64,000 nucleotides of DNA from Ferruginibacter sp. HRS2-29 (GCF_024343615.1 NZ_RJUB01000015.1:62001-126000), one strand, 5' to 3'. Counted from the stretch's first letter, positions 43,967 to 51,994 are shown. Notes: generated from the sequence alone by a model not told the origin. Numbers and translations: made by a program.

Positions 43967-44965
43967 TTAATTATCGTCGTCGATCTTCAGTTTGCTCAAA
44001 TCCATGCCGAAGCTCAGACCGCGTTCCTGCAATACTGAATCGATTTCGCTCAGAGATTTCTGGCCGAAGTTCCTGAACTTCATCAGGTCTTCCTGTTCGT
44101 ATTGTACCAGTTCGCTCAAAGAGTTGATCTTAGCAGCTTTCAGACAGTTGAAGGCACGTACTGAAAGATCGAGGTCTTCCAATGGGGTCTTCAGCATTTT
44201 GCGCAGTTGCAAAGTCTGTTCGTCTACCAGGTCTTCTTTTTTATCTTCTTTGGTATCGAAAGTGATGTTTTCATCCGTGATGATCATCAAATGCTGAATA
44301 AGGATACGGCTGGCTTGCTTTACCGCTTCTTCAGGATGGATGGTACCGTCGGTAACCACATCGATGATCAGTTTTTCGAAATCCGTGCGCTGTTCAACCC
44401 TGGTATTTTCTATCAGGTACTTTACGTTCTTGATAGGGGTGTAAATAGCATCTACCGGAATATATCCGAAGTGAGCATTCTTTTCTTTGTGTTCTTCAGC
44501 AGGCACATAACCACGACCTCGACCTATAGTGATCTCGATGTCAAGTTTTGCGCTGTTATCCAAAGTACAGATAAGCAGTTCTGGGTTCATCACTTCAAAT
44601 GCCGGGGAAACTTCTCCGATCATTCCTGCAGTGAACTCAGTTTTGTTTTTGATAGACAAAGTAACCTTCTCCGTATTCACTTCGTGGTCAACCTTGGCTT
44701 TAAAACGAACCTGTTTAAGGTTAAGAATGATTTCCGTAACGTCTTCCGTAACACCTTTGATGGTTGCGAATTCGTGGTCGGCGCCGGCTATATTGATCCC
44801 AATGATAGCATACCCTTCCAGTGAATTCAACAATACCCTGCGCAGTGCGTTACCGATCGTTACACCATATCCTGGTTCTAACGGACGGAATTCAAACTGA
44901 GCTTCAAAGTCTGTTGCTTTCTGAAGAACGATCTTATCTGGTTTAACAAAATTGAAAATACCCAT
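43967..44965 (-). CDS. rpoA: DNA-directed RNA polymerase subunit alpha
   Basis: 332 residues: N-terminal dimerisation domain (FEFRPLEPGYGVTIGNALRRVLLNSLEGYAI) and C-terminal DNA/activator-binding domain (ALEDLDLSVRAFNCLKAAKINSLSELV-type block, with FRNFGQKSLSEID). Start ATG at 44965. It lies between rpsD and rplQ in the conserved order. Confidence 0.97.
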   Translation of the reverse strand: MGIFNFVKPDKIVLQKATDFEAQFEFRPLEPGYGVTIGNALRRVLLNSLEGYAIIGINIAGADHEFATIKGVTEDVTEIILNLKQVRFKAKVDHEVNTEKVTLSIKNKTEFTAGMIGEVSPAFEVMNPELLICTLDNSAKLDIEITIGRGRGYVPAEEHKEKNAHFGYIPVDAIYTPIKNVKYLIENTRVEQRTDFEKLIIDVVTDGTIHPEEAVKQASRILIQHLMIITDENITFDTKEDKKEDLVDEQTLQLRKMLKTPLEDLDLSVRAFNCLKAAKINSLSELVQYEQEDLMKFRNFGQKSLSEIDSVLQERGLSFGMDLSKLKIDDDN

Positions 44966-45000
44966 TTGTATTTTTGTTGTTTAATTTAAAATTTGGTTCA

Positions 45001-45076
45001 ATCTATGATCTGTGATGTATGATCTATGATCTTTCAGACCTCCTTAGATCATAGATCTAAGATCATTGATCAAAGA
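45001..45076. repeat. GATCTATGATC-word inverted repeat between rpsD and rpoA
   Basis: Words ATCTATGATCTGTGATG, TATGATCTATGATC on the left and TTAGATCATAGATC, AAGATCATTGATC on the right, with a short CAGACCTCC centre. It can fold into a long hairpin in the operon mRNA and ends at the rpsD stop codon. Confidence 0.82.
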
Positions 45077-45682
45077 TTACTTGGAGTACAATTCCACAAT
45101 CAGCTGTTCCTTGATATTTTCCGGAACGCTTTCCCTTTCAGGATAAGTGATGAAAGTACCTTTCAGTTCTGCTTCGTTCCATTCTACCCAGTTGAATTTA
45201 GGGTTTTTACCGCGAAGGTTTCCTGTGATAGCAGTATTTGCAGCAGTCTTGTTTTTCAGGCCGATAACGTCACCTGGTTTGCAGCTGTAAGATGGTATGT
45301 TCACAATCTCACCATTAACGGTAATATGTTTGTGACTAACCAGCTGACGTGCACCCTGGCGGCTAATAGAGATCCCAAGCCTGTATACGGTATTGTCCAG
45401 ACGAGCTTCCAGCAATTTGATCAGGTTTTCACCTGTTACACCTTTACGGCGGCTGGCTTCGTCAAATGTTTTACGGAATTGTTTTTCCAGCAAACCATAC
45501 GTGTATTTCGCTTTTTGTTTTTCTGACAACTGTAAAGCGTATTCACCTAAAGTTTTACGTTTGCGGTTTGCACCATGCATTCCCGGAGGATTGCTGTTCT
45601 TGGTTAACCACTTGCCATTTCCTGTGATAGGTTCTCCAAACCTGCGGGAGATCTTTGTTTTGGGGCCTGTATAACGTGCCAT
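45077..45682 (-). CDS. rpsD: 30S ribosomal protein S4
   Basis: 201 residues beginning MARYTGPKTKISRRFGEPI, with PPGMHG, YGLLEKQFRKTFDEA and the S4 RNA-binding domain (LDNTVYRLGISISRQGARQLVSHKHITVNG). The N-terminal zinc-binding cysteines of the C+ form are absent, so this is the C- form. It nucleates 30S assembly and may autoregulate the operon. Confidence 0.97.
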   Translation of the reverse strand: MARYTGPKTKISRRFGEPITGNGKWLTKNSNPPGMHGANRKRKTLGEYALQLSEKQKAKYTYGLLEKQFRKTFDEASRRKGVTGENLIKLLEARLDNTVYRLGISISRQGARQLVSHKHITVNGEIVNIPSYSCKPGDVIGLKNKTAANTAITGNLRGKNPKFNWVEWNEAELKGTFITYPERESVPENIKEQLIVELYSK

Positions 45683-45760
45683 AATATTAAAGTGATTTTT
45701 TAGTGTCGATGCATCATTATAAAAATCTTAAAATGAATGGTGCACCCGTTAATAAATATG

Positions 45761-45837
45761 TTGATGGTTGAAGGTTGATAGTTGAAAGTTGTTGCGGTTT
45801 GAAACGCATTGAACTTTGAACATTGAACCCTGAACTT
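45761..45837. repeat. TTGAAGG/TTGAAC word repeat between rpsK and rpsD
   Basis: Direct words GGTTGAAGGTTGATAGTTGAAAG followed by CATTGAACTTTGAACATTGAACC. It fills most of the 155-bp gap between rpsK and rpsD and ends 1 bp before the rpsK stop. Confidence 0.72.
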
Positions 45838-46248
45838 TTAAACTCGCCTTTTCTTCGGAGGACGGCAACCGTTGTGTGGCATTGGAGTAACGTCTTTGAT
45901 AGTTGCTACTTCGATACCGTTTTGTGACAAAGAACGGATAGCACCTTCACGGCCGCTTCCTGGTCCTTTTACAAAAACGTCTACCCTTTTCAGACCAGCA
46001 TCCAACGCTACTTTAGCGCAATCTGCTGCAGCCATCTGAGCGGCATAAGGAGTATTTTTCTTACTTCCTTTGAAACCCATTTTACCAGCGCTTGACCAGG
46101 AGATAACCTGACCTTGCTTGTTGGTAAGACTGATGATAATGTTGTTGAAACTTGCTACGATGTGAGCGTCACCATGAGCTTCCACCTTTACGATCCTTTT
46201 CTTTGCAGCTGCTTTTCCGCCTTGTTTGCCGCCTTGTGCTTTTGCCAT
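45838..46248 (-). CDS. rpsK: 30S ribosomal protein S11
   Basis: 136 residues. Basic N-terminus ([15 protein letters not shown]), then the S11 core: [68 protein letters not shown], and the conserved end [18 protein letters not shown]. Start ATG at 46248. Confidence 0.97.
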   Translation of the reverse strand: MAKAQGGKQGGKAAAKKRIVKVEAHGDAHIVASFNNIIISLTNKQGQVISWSSAGKMGFKGSKKNTPYAAQMAAADCAKVALDAGLKRVDVFVKGPGSGREGAIRSLSQNGIEVATIKDVTPMPHNGCRPPKKRRV

Positions 46249-46365
46249 AATTGTACTTATAGGTAATCAGTTAAAAAATTATCCCGAAATAACCGGGACC
46301 GGACCAACCCTCCTGCTGACTTAAACTATCCGGCGTTGGGTCCAAAAAAACAAGTCATATATTAA

Positions 46366-46444
46366 ATGACGAATTACGAATGACGAATTTCAGGCAATAT
46401 TTAAACGCCACGAACATTCGTAATTCGTAATTGTCAATTAGTAA
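46366..46444. repeat. GAATTACGAATGAC-word inverted repeat between rpsM and rpsK
   Basis: The left arm has GACGAATTACGAATGACGAA; the right arm has ATTCGTAATTCGTAATTGTC and AATTAGTAATTATT. The spacer is ~30 bp. It sits directly at the rpsM stop codon. Confidence 0.75.
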
Positions 46445-46825
46445 TTATTTCTTAGCTACCTTCTTCTTGCCGGCAACTGTCTTACGTTTACCTTTCCTGG
46501 TACGGCTGTTGGTACGTGTACGTTGTCCGCGAACAGGCAAACCTTTACGGTGACGAAGGCCACGGTAGCATGCGATATCGAGCAAACGTTTGATGTTCAT
46601 CTGTGTTTCACTACGCAAAGCACCTTCCGTCTTGAACTCAGTGTTGATCACGTTACGGATAGCCGTTTGTTCGTCATCATTCCACTGGTTTACTTTCTTA
46701 TTAATATCGATACCTGCTTTTTCCAGGATGTACTTAGCAGTAGAGCGACCGATACCATAAATATAGGTAAGACCGATTTCGCCTCTCTTGTTCTTTGGTA
46801 AATCTATACCGGCAATACGAGCCAT
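46445..46825 (-). CDS. rpsM: 30S ribosomal protein S13
   Basis: 126 residues from ATG at 46825 ([30 protein letters not shown]). The open frame continues to 46897, but those 24 codons lie in the spacer. Conserved [29 protein letters not shown] near the C-terminus contacts the P-site tRNA and 16S rRNA. Confidence 0.97.
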   Translation of the reverse strand: MARIAGIDLPKNKRGEIGLTYIYGIGRSTAKYILEKAGIDINKKVNQWNDDEQTAIRNVINTEFKTEGALRSETQMNIKRLLDIACYRGLRHRKGLPVRGQRTRTNSRTRKGKRKTVAGKKKVAKK

Positions 46826-46885
46826 AGTTATTATTTGATTTGTTATTGTTGATTTTAGATTGCATCTGCAAGACAAACGACCTTC

Positions 46886-46919
46886 AAGATCATACATCTT
46901 ACATCATACATCATAGATT
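46886..46919. repeat. ATCATACATC-word repeat at the rpmJ stop
   Basis: Direct words AAGATCATACATC, TTACATCATACATC, ATAGATT between rpsM and rpmJ, overlapping the last base pairs of the rpmJ stop. Related to the GATC-word repeat at 45.0 kb. Confidence 0.6.
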
Positions 46920-47034
46920 ATCCTTGTTTTTGCTTAAAACGAGGATTCTTTTTGTTGATCACATACAGACGGCCTTTTCTTCTCACGATCTTACAGTCTG
47001 CGCTGCGTTTTTTAATTGAAGCTCTAACCTTCAT
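46918..47034 (-). CDS. rpmJ: 50S ribosomal protein L36
   Basis: A 38-residue gene read directly from the sequence: ATG at 47034, stop TAA at 46920-46918. The protein begins [20 protein letters not shown] and ends NPRFKQKQG, the L36 signature. Of the four zinc ligands of the C+ form (C-x2-C...C...H) only one Cys remains, so it is the zinc-free C- form. It is between infA and rpsM, its usual place. Confidence 0.95.
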   Translation of the reverse strand: MKVRASIKKRSADCKIVRRKGRLYVINKKNPRFKQKQG

Positions 47035-47072
47035 CTTAATTGAGTTTTTACTTATTACTTAATACTATATAT

Positions 47073-47102
47073 TACACGAATTCTTACGAATTACACGAAT
47101 GA
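47073..47102. repeat. Short GTGTAATTCG-family repeat between infA and rpmJ
   Basis: Two words TTACACGAATTCTTACG and AATTACACGAATG just after the infA stop codon, in one orientation. Confidence 0.6.
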
Positions 47103-47321
47103 TTATTTATACCTGAAAATGATACGGCCTCTTGTAAGATCGTAAGGGCTCATTTCCACTCCCACTTTATCCCCGGGTAAGATACGGATGTAATGCATCC
47201 TCATTTTCCCGGAAATGGTAGCCAGTATTTCGTGGCCATTTTCCAGCTTTACCTTGAACATAGCATTGCTCAACGCTTCTACTATTGTTCCATCTTGCTT
47301 AATAAGTGCCTGTTTAGCCAT
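47103..47321 (-). CDS. infA: Translation initiation factor IF-1
   Basis: 72 residues, the standard length: [57 protein letters not shown] S1/OB fold with conserved [13 protein letters not shown] end (RGRIIFRYK). It binds the 30S A site. It opens a cluster infA-rpmJ-rpsM-rpsK-rpsD-rpoA-rplQ and has its own promoters; secY and map are not upstream, so the spc-operon part is elsewhere. Confidence 0.96.
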   Translation of the reverse strand: MAKQALIKQDGTIVEALSNAMFKVKLENGHEILATISGKMRMHYIRILPGDKVGVEMSPYDLTRGRIIFRYK

Positions 47322-47334
47322 AAATTTCGGAGCG

Positions 47335-47369
47335 CAAAGATAAGAGGAATTATTTAATTATTAAACAAA
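47335..47369 (-). promoter_or_regulatory. Promoter of the infA-rplQ operon (proximal)
   Basis: On the minus strand TATCTTTG (47342-47335) is a full match to TAnnTTTG, with TTTG (47369-47366) 23 bp further upstream. The box ends 13 bp before the infA ATG, so the leader would be only a few bases. Confidence 0.6.
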
Positions 47370-47458
47370 AAATACAGATAAACCCAAATTAATGGCGATT
47401 ATCTATGTTTCGTGCTGTAATTAATTGTAATTCAATGCTCTTTTTTTGCAGCCGGTGG

Positions 47459-47489
47459 CAAAAGTAGGCAAAAAAATGCAAGGTTCAAA
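47459..47489 (-). promoter_or_regulatory. Possible distal promoter of infA, with -33 inside a TTGAACC repeat
   Basis: On the minus strand TACTTTTG (47466-47459) matches TAnnTTTG, and TTTG of a TTTTGAACC repeat word lies 19 bp upstream, the ideal spacing. It is 138 bp upstream of infA. Confidence 0.45.
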
Positions 47490-47578
47490 ACGTTCAAGAG
47501 GTTCAAGAGGCTCAAAAAATTAAATGTATCCGTTGGAATACAACCTTTTGAGCCTATTAAACAGTTAAGATATTTGAA
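47480..47578. repeat. TTGAACC-family word repeat upstream of infA
   Basis: Direct words GGTTCAAAACG, TTCAAGAGG, TTCAAGAGGCTCAAAA, a short centre, then the inverted ACCTTTTGAGCC. Same word family as 51.8-52.0 and 56.8-57.0 kb. Confidence 0.72.
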
Positions 47579-47581
47579 AAT

Positions 47582-48103
47582 TTATTGTTTTACCAAGGTA
47601 AAATCTACTGGTAATGTTATTCCTGGAATACCCGGAGCAGCAACAAATCCTTCCCCATTTCCATCGATATGACAAACCAACTGAGCAGGTGTACCTGATA
47701 CATATTGTAAAGTAAATGGCTGTGTCTGCTTTTTAGGGCTATCCACCATATTGCCCTTAAGATTATTTGGATCTGGCGAGGGCCAGTTGACCCAAACCAG
47801 TAAAGACCCTTTTTTGGTTTGCCCAAGTAGAGGGAAGGCAGCCAGGTGATCTTCAATCACTACACCATTCTGGGTATATTTATGAGACCCCATGAGCACA
47901 TCTTCGGTCATTTTCAGCCCATTGGAATAATAATGAACTTTCTTAAACATGAAAATGATTTCTTGCGTAGAGTTTGTAAATTTCCAGGTACCTACAAATT
48001 TGTCCAGTTCAGGGCGGTAAATATCCGCCCCTACAGCAGGAGGTTGGCATAAAGTCGTTAAACTCGTTAGGAATAATACTGATATAATTAATAATTTTTT
48101 CAT
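47582..48103 (-). CDS. Small exported protein, DUF6705-like
   Basis: ~173 residues from ATG at 48103 (MKKLLIISVLFLTSLTTLCQ signal peptide); eight codons further upstream overlap the preceding gene and are not needed. The mature part starts with a lipocalin-like strand ELDKFVGTWKF, continues beta-rich with WVNWPSPDPNNLKG, and ends VDFTLVKQ. The pattern recalls DUF6705 proteins of Bacteroidota. It follows the JAMM-like lipoprotein gene by 14 bp, so the two are likely co-expressed. Function unknown. Confidence 0.6.
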   Translation of the reverse strand: MKKLLIISVLFLTSLTTLCQPPAVGADIYRPELDKFVGTWKFTNSTQEIIFMFKKVHYYSNGLKMTEDVLMGSHKYTQNGVVIEDHLAAFPLLGQTKKGSLLVWVNWPSPDPNNLKGNMVDSPKKQTQPFTLQYVSGTPAQLVCHIDGNGEGFVAAPGIPGITLPVDFTLVKQ

Positions 48104-48117
48104 GATAACTAATTTGT

Positions 48118-49767
48118 TTATGTGCAAGGAACACTTACTACCACTCCGTTTTCAAGTTTAAGTTCTGAAAATTGTGAAAAATTATTATTCGCTTTCATTA
48201 CTTTCAAACCACCGCCAACTCTGTTCAAAAATGAAAGAAAATTTTTTTCTGTGTCGTTTGTGCTGGTGTTATGAGTAATATTATATGCATTATACATCTT
48301 CTCGAGTTCAAGATTATCTTCTCCCTGAAGGGCAAAATCGTAATCGCTGGCAAACTGCATAAAATCATTGACATTATCGATTACAAGAAAATAAGCTTCG
48401 TGTTTCCAATTAATTATTCCCACTGTCAGCTTAGTAAAATCTGTCCACGGTTGGTTAGCAGAGTTTCTGTATTGGAGCAAATGATAGATAGTCATAATAT
48501 CAGAAGGCGAAAATATAGGAAGTATCTTAGGATTAAAATCCGGATGTGTATGGATCCAATACAGTAGAGTACTCAGATTGGACTGATAATTAAGATTAAC
48601 CTGTGGTACTGGCGTAGATGTAGAAGATGTTATAATACCACCAAACTCATAATTTCCTATTCCATCAGGGCCAATAGGTAGACCGAGTTCACGATGAAAA
48701 CTCGGATCTGGATTGCTCATATAACCGTCTAGCGTTTGTAAAGTCGATTGATAATTTATCAGTGGAGCCATTTTTTCGCATGGCGTTTTGTTAATCGGAG
48801 GTTCATCAGGAATAGGCAAGATGGGTAAACCGCCTGTAGGAGCCGTACATGGCGGCCTAGAACACGGAAAATGATGTGGAACAGGATTTCCGCCGTTAAT
48901 GGGAGTAGTGGGATTATTCGTTGTGCCACCACCACCACCGGTACCGCCACCAGTTCCGCCGGTACCACCACCTACACCACCAGTTCCATCATCAAATATA
49001 GTATCCCAGCAATTCTCCTGTGAATATGACCAGCATGGATTGTGGTATACTATCATCCTGGCGGAATTTGTTGATACACAAACCGATACAGTAACCAGTT
49101 CACAGGATGTATAAGTAGTCAGCAGGTTATTCGAATTACTGAATGTTGAATCTCCAATGGAAATTTTCTTTATAGCATTGATAGCTGTGTCTAACTCTGA
49201 TTCAAACAATTTTTTATTGAGCAGTTGAAAATTTTTATATCCAAAAACCATGCTATTCAAACGTGCAATAAGAGTTGTAAAATCTTCAGCACTTGGCTTT
49301 CCATTACCCGCAATTCCGATAGGATATGCTTTATAATCCTGGGCGAGCGTATAATTTATACTAAGGCTCCTATCCAAACTCGATAACAAATACCCGTTAA
49401 CAAAAAGGGAATCCTGCTGTACAAACGGAACGCAAATAATAGTATCTGGAATTATCATATTCCCACCACCACCTCTGCCTCCCGCTTTAGGCATTTTCAG
49501 TTTAATAATAGCTTTGTCCCATACAGGATAACCGTTGTTTCTTGCAAAGTCAGTTATATATTCAGTGATTTCGTTGCGACGACGCATTTCATCTGCAACT
49601 CTTTTTATCGAAGGATTAATATTAGACGGAACCCTGAAGAACAATTCTGTAGCCGATCTATCAACCTTATTATAGGAAAAATCTGTTTTTTTACATGAAA
49701 AAATAAATATAGTAAGAATCAGTGCACTAAAAAGACCATACTTTTTAAGCAAAAAATAAATTTTCAT
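48118..49767 (-). CDS. Lipoprotein with Gly-rich linker and JAMM-like C-terminal domain, function unknown
   Basis: 549 residues. Lipoprotein signal ending IFSC with Cys25 as the lipid site. The N-terminal ~250 residues match nothing I know. A linker of Gly/Thr (about 256-280) and Pro-rich spacers follow. The C-terminal domain has WIHTHPDF and SPSD (His406, His408, Ser420, Asp423), the arrangement HxHP...SxxD of JAB1/MPN (JAMM) metallo-isopeptidases and of DUF4329-like domains in polymorphic toxins; Glu374 could be the upstream acid. Zinc binding and peptidase activity are inferred, not shown. The small DUF6705-like gene is directly downstream. Confidence 0.72.
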   Translation of the reverse strand: MKIYFLLKKYGLFSALILTIFIFSCKKTDFSYNKVDRSATELFFRVPSNINPSIKRVADEMRRRNEITEYITDFARNNGYPVWDKAIIKLKMPKAGGRGGGGNMIIPDTIICVPFVQQDSLFVNGYLLSSLDRSLSINYTLAQDYKAYPIGIAGNGKPSAEDFTTLIARLNSMVFGYKNFQLLNKKLFESELDTAINAIKKISIGDSTFSNSNNLLTTYTSCELVTVSVCVSTNSARMIVYHNPCWSYSQENCWDTIFDDGTGGVGGGTGGTGGGTGGGGGTTNNPTTPINGGNPVPHHFPCSRPPCTAPTGGLPILPIPDEPPINKTPCEKMAPLINYQSTLQTLDGYMSNPDPSFHRELGLPIGPDGIGNYEFGGIITSSTSTPVPQVNLNYQSNLSTLLYWIHTHPDFNPKILPIFSPSDIMTIYHLLQYRNSANQPWTDFTKLTVGIINWKHEAYFLVIDNVNDFMQFASDYDFALQGEDNLELEKMYNAYNITHNTSTNDTEKNFLSFLNRVGGGLKVMKANNNFSQFSELKLENGVVVSVPCT

Positions 49768-49822
49768 AAAATTGGTAGGGTAGGTATTAACAAATAAAAA
49801 ACTAAAGTAAGTATTTTTAAAC

Positions 49823-50533
49823 CTATTCCAAAATTTTTACCTCCGTGCGCCTGTTGGTAGCCCTTCCTTCCGCTGTTTTGTTGCTTTCAATCGGCTGGGT
49901 CATGCCGTAGCCTTTTGCAAATACCCTGTCGGCAGCTATTCCCTTGGACAACAGGTAGTCACGCACCACATTGGCACGATCCTGCGATAATTTGAGGTTA
50001 TTGGCCGCAGTACCTACATTGTCGGTATGGCCGCCCAGCTCGATGCGCTCATCGTCTTTTCTTACCAGGTAGGCTACCAGTTCATTCAATACATTGTAAG
50101 AACTTTCTTCCAGGGTAGCTTTTCCGGTTTCGAAATTACAATCATCCAGCACGAAGGTTTTGGAAGGCTGGTGCTGCAGATCCACGATCATAGGGTCGCG
50201 GTAATACGCTTTTCCCTGTAAAGCAGGGATATCCAGCACATTGAGGCTGGTGGAGTCTTTGAAGCCCAATACAAATATTTCGTATTTATCACCTGCCGGC
50301 AACCGGAGGGAAAATTTACCGTAATCGTCAGATATCCCCTGAAATTCCTTCCCATTCTTCTCACTTCTAAATACAACGATCTCATTATTGAGCGCATTTT
50401 TCTTAAAATCGGTGATCGTCACGTTTACCGGGGCATCTTTAGGCACCGATCCGTCCTGAACCGGAGAAGTTTGCGCAAAAATGGCCATCGGAAAGATAAA
50501 GGCCAGTAAGAGGAAAAGGTATTTATTTTTCAT
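49823..50533 (-). CDS. OmpA-family peptidoglycan-binding outer-membrane protein
   Basis: 236 residues with signal peptide MKNKYLFLLLAFIFPMAIFAQ. Residues ~35-110 form a carboxypeptidase-regulatory-like beta sandwich (VNVTITDFKKNALNNEIV...YGKFSLRLPAGDKYEIF). The C-terminal ~110 residues are an OmpA domain (LGGHTDNVGTAANNLKLSQDRA, GYGMTQPIESNKTAEGRATNRRTEV) with the Asp and Arg that bind diaminopimelate. It probably anchors the outer membrane to peptidoglycan. An AT-rich inverted repeat lies upstream. Confidence 0.88.
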   Translation of the reverse strand: MKNKYLFLLLAFIFPMAIFAQTSPVQDGSVPKDAPVNVTITDFKKNALNNEIVVFRSEKNGKEFQGISDDYGKFSLRLPAGDKYEIFVLGFKDSTSLNVLDIPALQGKAYYRDPMIVDLQHQPSKTFVLDDCNFETGKATLEESSYNVLNELVAYLVRKDDERIELGGHTDNVGTAANNLKLSQDRANVVRDYLLSKGIAADRVFAKGYGMTQPIESNKTAEGRATNRRTEVKILE

Positions 50534-50562
50534 GGTCGTAATTGGTTTTACAGCAAAATAAT

Positions 50563-50656
50563 GAATAATTAATAATTAATAATGAATAATTCAACCGGCC
50601 CGCTTCGACCTGATATAACCTTGCAGGTTTAAAATTATTAATTATTCATTATTAAT
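50563..50656. repeat. AATAATTAATAATG-word inverted repeat upstream of the OmpA gene
   Basis: The left arm has four words of ATGAATAATTAATA type; the right arm AAATTATTAATTATTCATTATTAATT is its reverse complement. The centre (~40 bp) is GC-richer. It lies between the OmpA start and the tgt stop. Confidence 0.8.
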
Positions 50657-50660
50657 TTGA

Positions 50661-51800
50661 TTATAGCCTCGTTTGCAGCCGCATCACCATTTCCTCTTTC
50701 CAGCTTTTGAAATTCCCCCCTTCAATCTGTTTCCTGGCTTCACCCACCAGCCAGAGGTAAAATGCCAGGTTGTGCACGCTGGCGATCGTGAGCCCCAGGT
50801 ACTCCTTGCTTTTCATCAGGTGGCGGAGGTAGGCTTTGCTGTAATAATTGCTCATCGGGCAGTCGATACCGTCGTCGATCACTGAAAAATCCTTTTCCCA
50901 CTTTTTGTTATCGATGTTGATGATACCTTTGGAAGTGAACAACATGGCATTGCGGCCGTTGCGGGTAGGCATTACACAGTCGAACATATCCACGCCCATA
51001 CCGATGGCTTCGAGGATATTCCATGGGGTACCCACGCCCATGAGGTAGCGGGGTTTGTCCTGCGGAAGATGATCGCAGCAGAGGGCGCATATTTCGTACA
51101 TGGTATCTATGGGTTCCCCTACACTCAAACCGCCGATGGCATTGCCGGTAGCATTTTTGGAAGCAATATATTCGCAGGAAGCTTTCCGCAGATCGTGGTG
51201 TACGCCTCCCTGTACGATCGGGAAAAGGTTTTGCGTATAGCCATATTTATCCTGTGTGGCATTAAATTGTGTAAAACAACGGTCGAGCCAGCGGTGCGTA
51301 AGTTCCATGGAGTTTTTGGCGTATTTGTATTCGCTTCCGCCGGGCGGGCATTCGTCGAACGCCATGATGATATCGCCGCCGATAGTGCGTTGGATGTCCA
51401 TCACTTTTTCGGGGCTGAACAAATGCCTGCTGCCATCGATATGCGATTGAAAAGTGACGCCTTCCTCATTGATCTTTCTTGTTCCCGCCAGCGAAAACAC
51501 CTGGTACCCGCCGCTATCCGTCAGGATCGGCTTGTGCCAGCCATTGAACTGATGCAATCCGCCCGCTGCTTCCAGTATTTCCAATCCCGGCCTCAGGTAT
51601 AAATGATAGGTATTGCCAAGGATGATCTGCGCCTTCACTTCTTCATGCAACTGCTGCTGTGTCACCGCTTTTACGCTACCCACCGTACCCACCGGCATGA
51701 AAATGGGCGTTTTTATTTCCCCATGATCAGTGGTGATGGTCCCCGTACGGGCTTTGGTAAGGGGGTCGGTTTTTTCCAGCTGAAAAGTTAATGCGCTCAT
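50661..51800 (-). CDS. tgt: tRNA-guanine transglycosylase (queuine/preQ1)
   Basis: 379 residues, typical size. It exchanges guanine 34 for preQ1 in tRNAs with GUN anticodons. Motifs: ILTDSGGYQVFSLA (active-site Asp), DIQRTIGGDIIMAFDECPPG, LFPIVQGGVHHDLR, GGLSVGEP, YLMGVGTPWNILEAIGMGVDMFDCV-type block, and AYLRHLMKSKEYLG...VHNL. In the usual zinc site (C-x-C-x2-C...H) only one of three Cys remains (DCPMSNYYS), although the His is kept, so this appears to be a zinc-poor or zinc-free form. Divergent from the glycosyltransferase. Confidence 0.95.
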   Translation of the reverse strand: MSALTFQLEKTDPLTKARTGTITTDHGEIKTPIFMPVGTVGSVKAVTQQQLHEEVKAQIILGNTYHLYLRPGLEILEAAGGLHQFNGWHKPILTDSGGYQVFSLAGTRKINEEGVTFQSHIDGSRHLFSPEKVMDIQRTIGGDIIMAFDECPPGGSEYKYAKNSMELTHRWLDRCFTQFNATQDKYGYTQNLFPIVQGGVHHDLRKASCEYIASKNATGNAIGGLSVGEPIDTMYEICALCCDHLPQDKPRYLMGVGTPWNILEAIGMGVDMFDCVMPTRNGRNAMLFTSKGIINIDNKKWEKDFSVIDDGIDCPMSNYYSKAYLRHLMKSKEYLGLTIASVHNLAFYLWLVGEARKQIEGGNFKSWKEEMVMRLQTRL

Positions 51801-51818
51801 CTATATTTTTTATGGCTG

Positions 51819-51826
51819 CAAAGATA
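51819..51826 (-). promoter_or_regulatory. -7 box of tgt
   Basis: TATCTTTG on the minus strand ends 18 bp before the tgt ATG; a TTG of the repeat lies 23 bp upstream as possible -33. Confidence 0.5.
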
Positions 51827-51981
51827 CAGGGTTCAAAAGTTTAAAGGTTCAAGAGGTTCAAAACGTTGCATCCTAATGATATGCATTTAACCTTTTTAAC
51901 CTCTTGAACGTCTTGAACCTTTAAACCTTCTTTACTTTTGAACATTTTGAACTTTGAACTTTTTGAACCTTTTGAACCTTG

Positions 51982-51989
51982 TATCTTTG
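51982..51989 (+). promoter_or_regulatory. -7 box of the glycosyltransferase gene
   Basis: TATCTTTG matches TAnnTTTG and ends 5 bp before the ATG at 51995, predicting a leaderless or nearly leaderless transcript. TTG words of the repeat lie 16 and ~25 bp upstream as possible -33 elements. Confidence 0.5.
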
Positions 51990-51994
51990 CCCTC

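Larger units (their letters stand above)
51819..51989. repeat. Symmetric inverted repeat containing two divergent promoters (TTGAACC family)
   Basis: Left end GCAAAGATACA-GGGTTCAAAAG (from 51818) and right end CTTTTGAACC-TTGTATCTTTGC (to 51990) are near-exact reverse complements, and the interior on both sides is TTGAACC-type words. The outer ends contain TATCTTTG on each strand (51826-51819 minus, 51982-51989 plus), matching the -7 consensus. The minus box serves tgt, the plus box the glycosyltransferase. Confidence 0.85.

Noticed and set aside
44207..44824. 205-codon plus-strand open frame inside rpoA
   Set aside because: Antisense to rpoA; Phe/His-rich composition typical of shadow frames.
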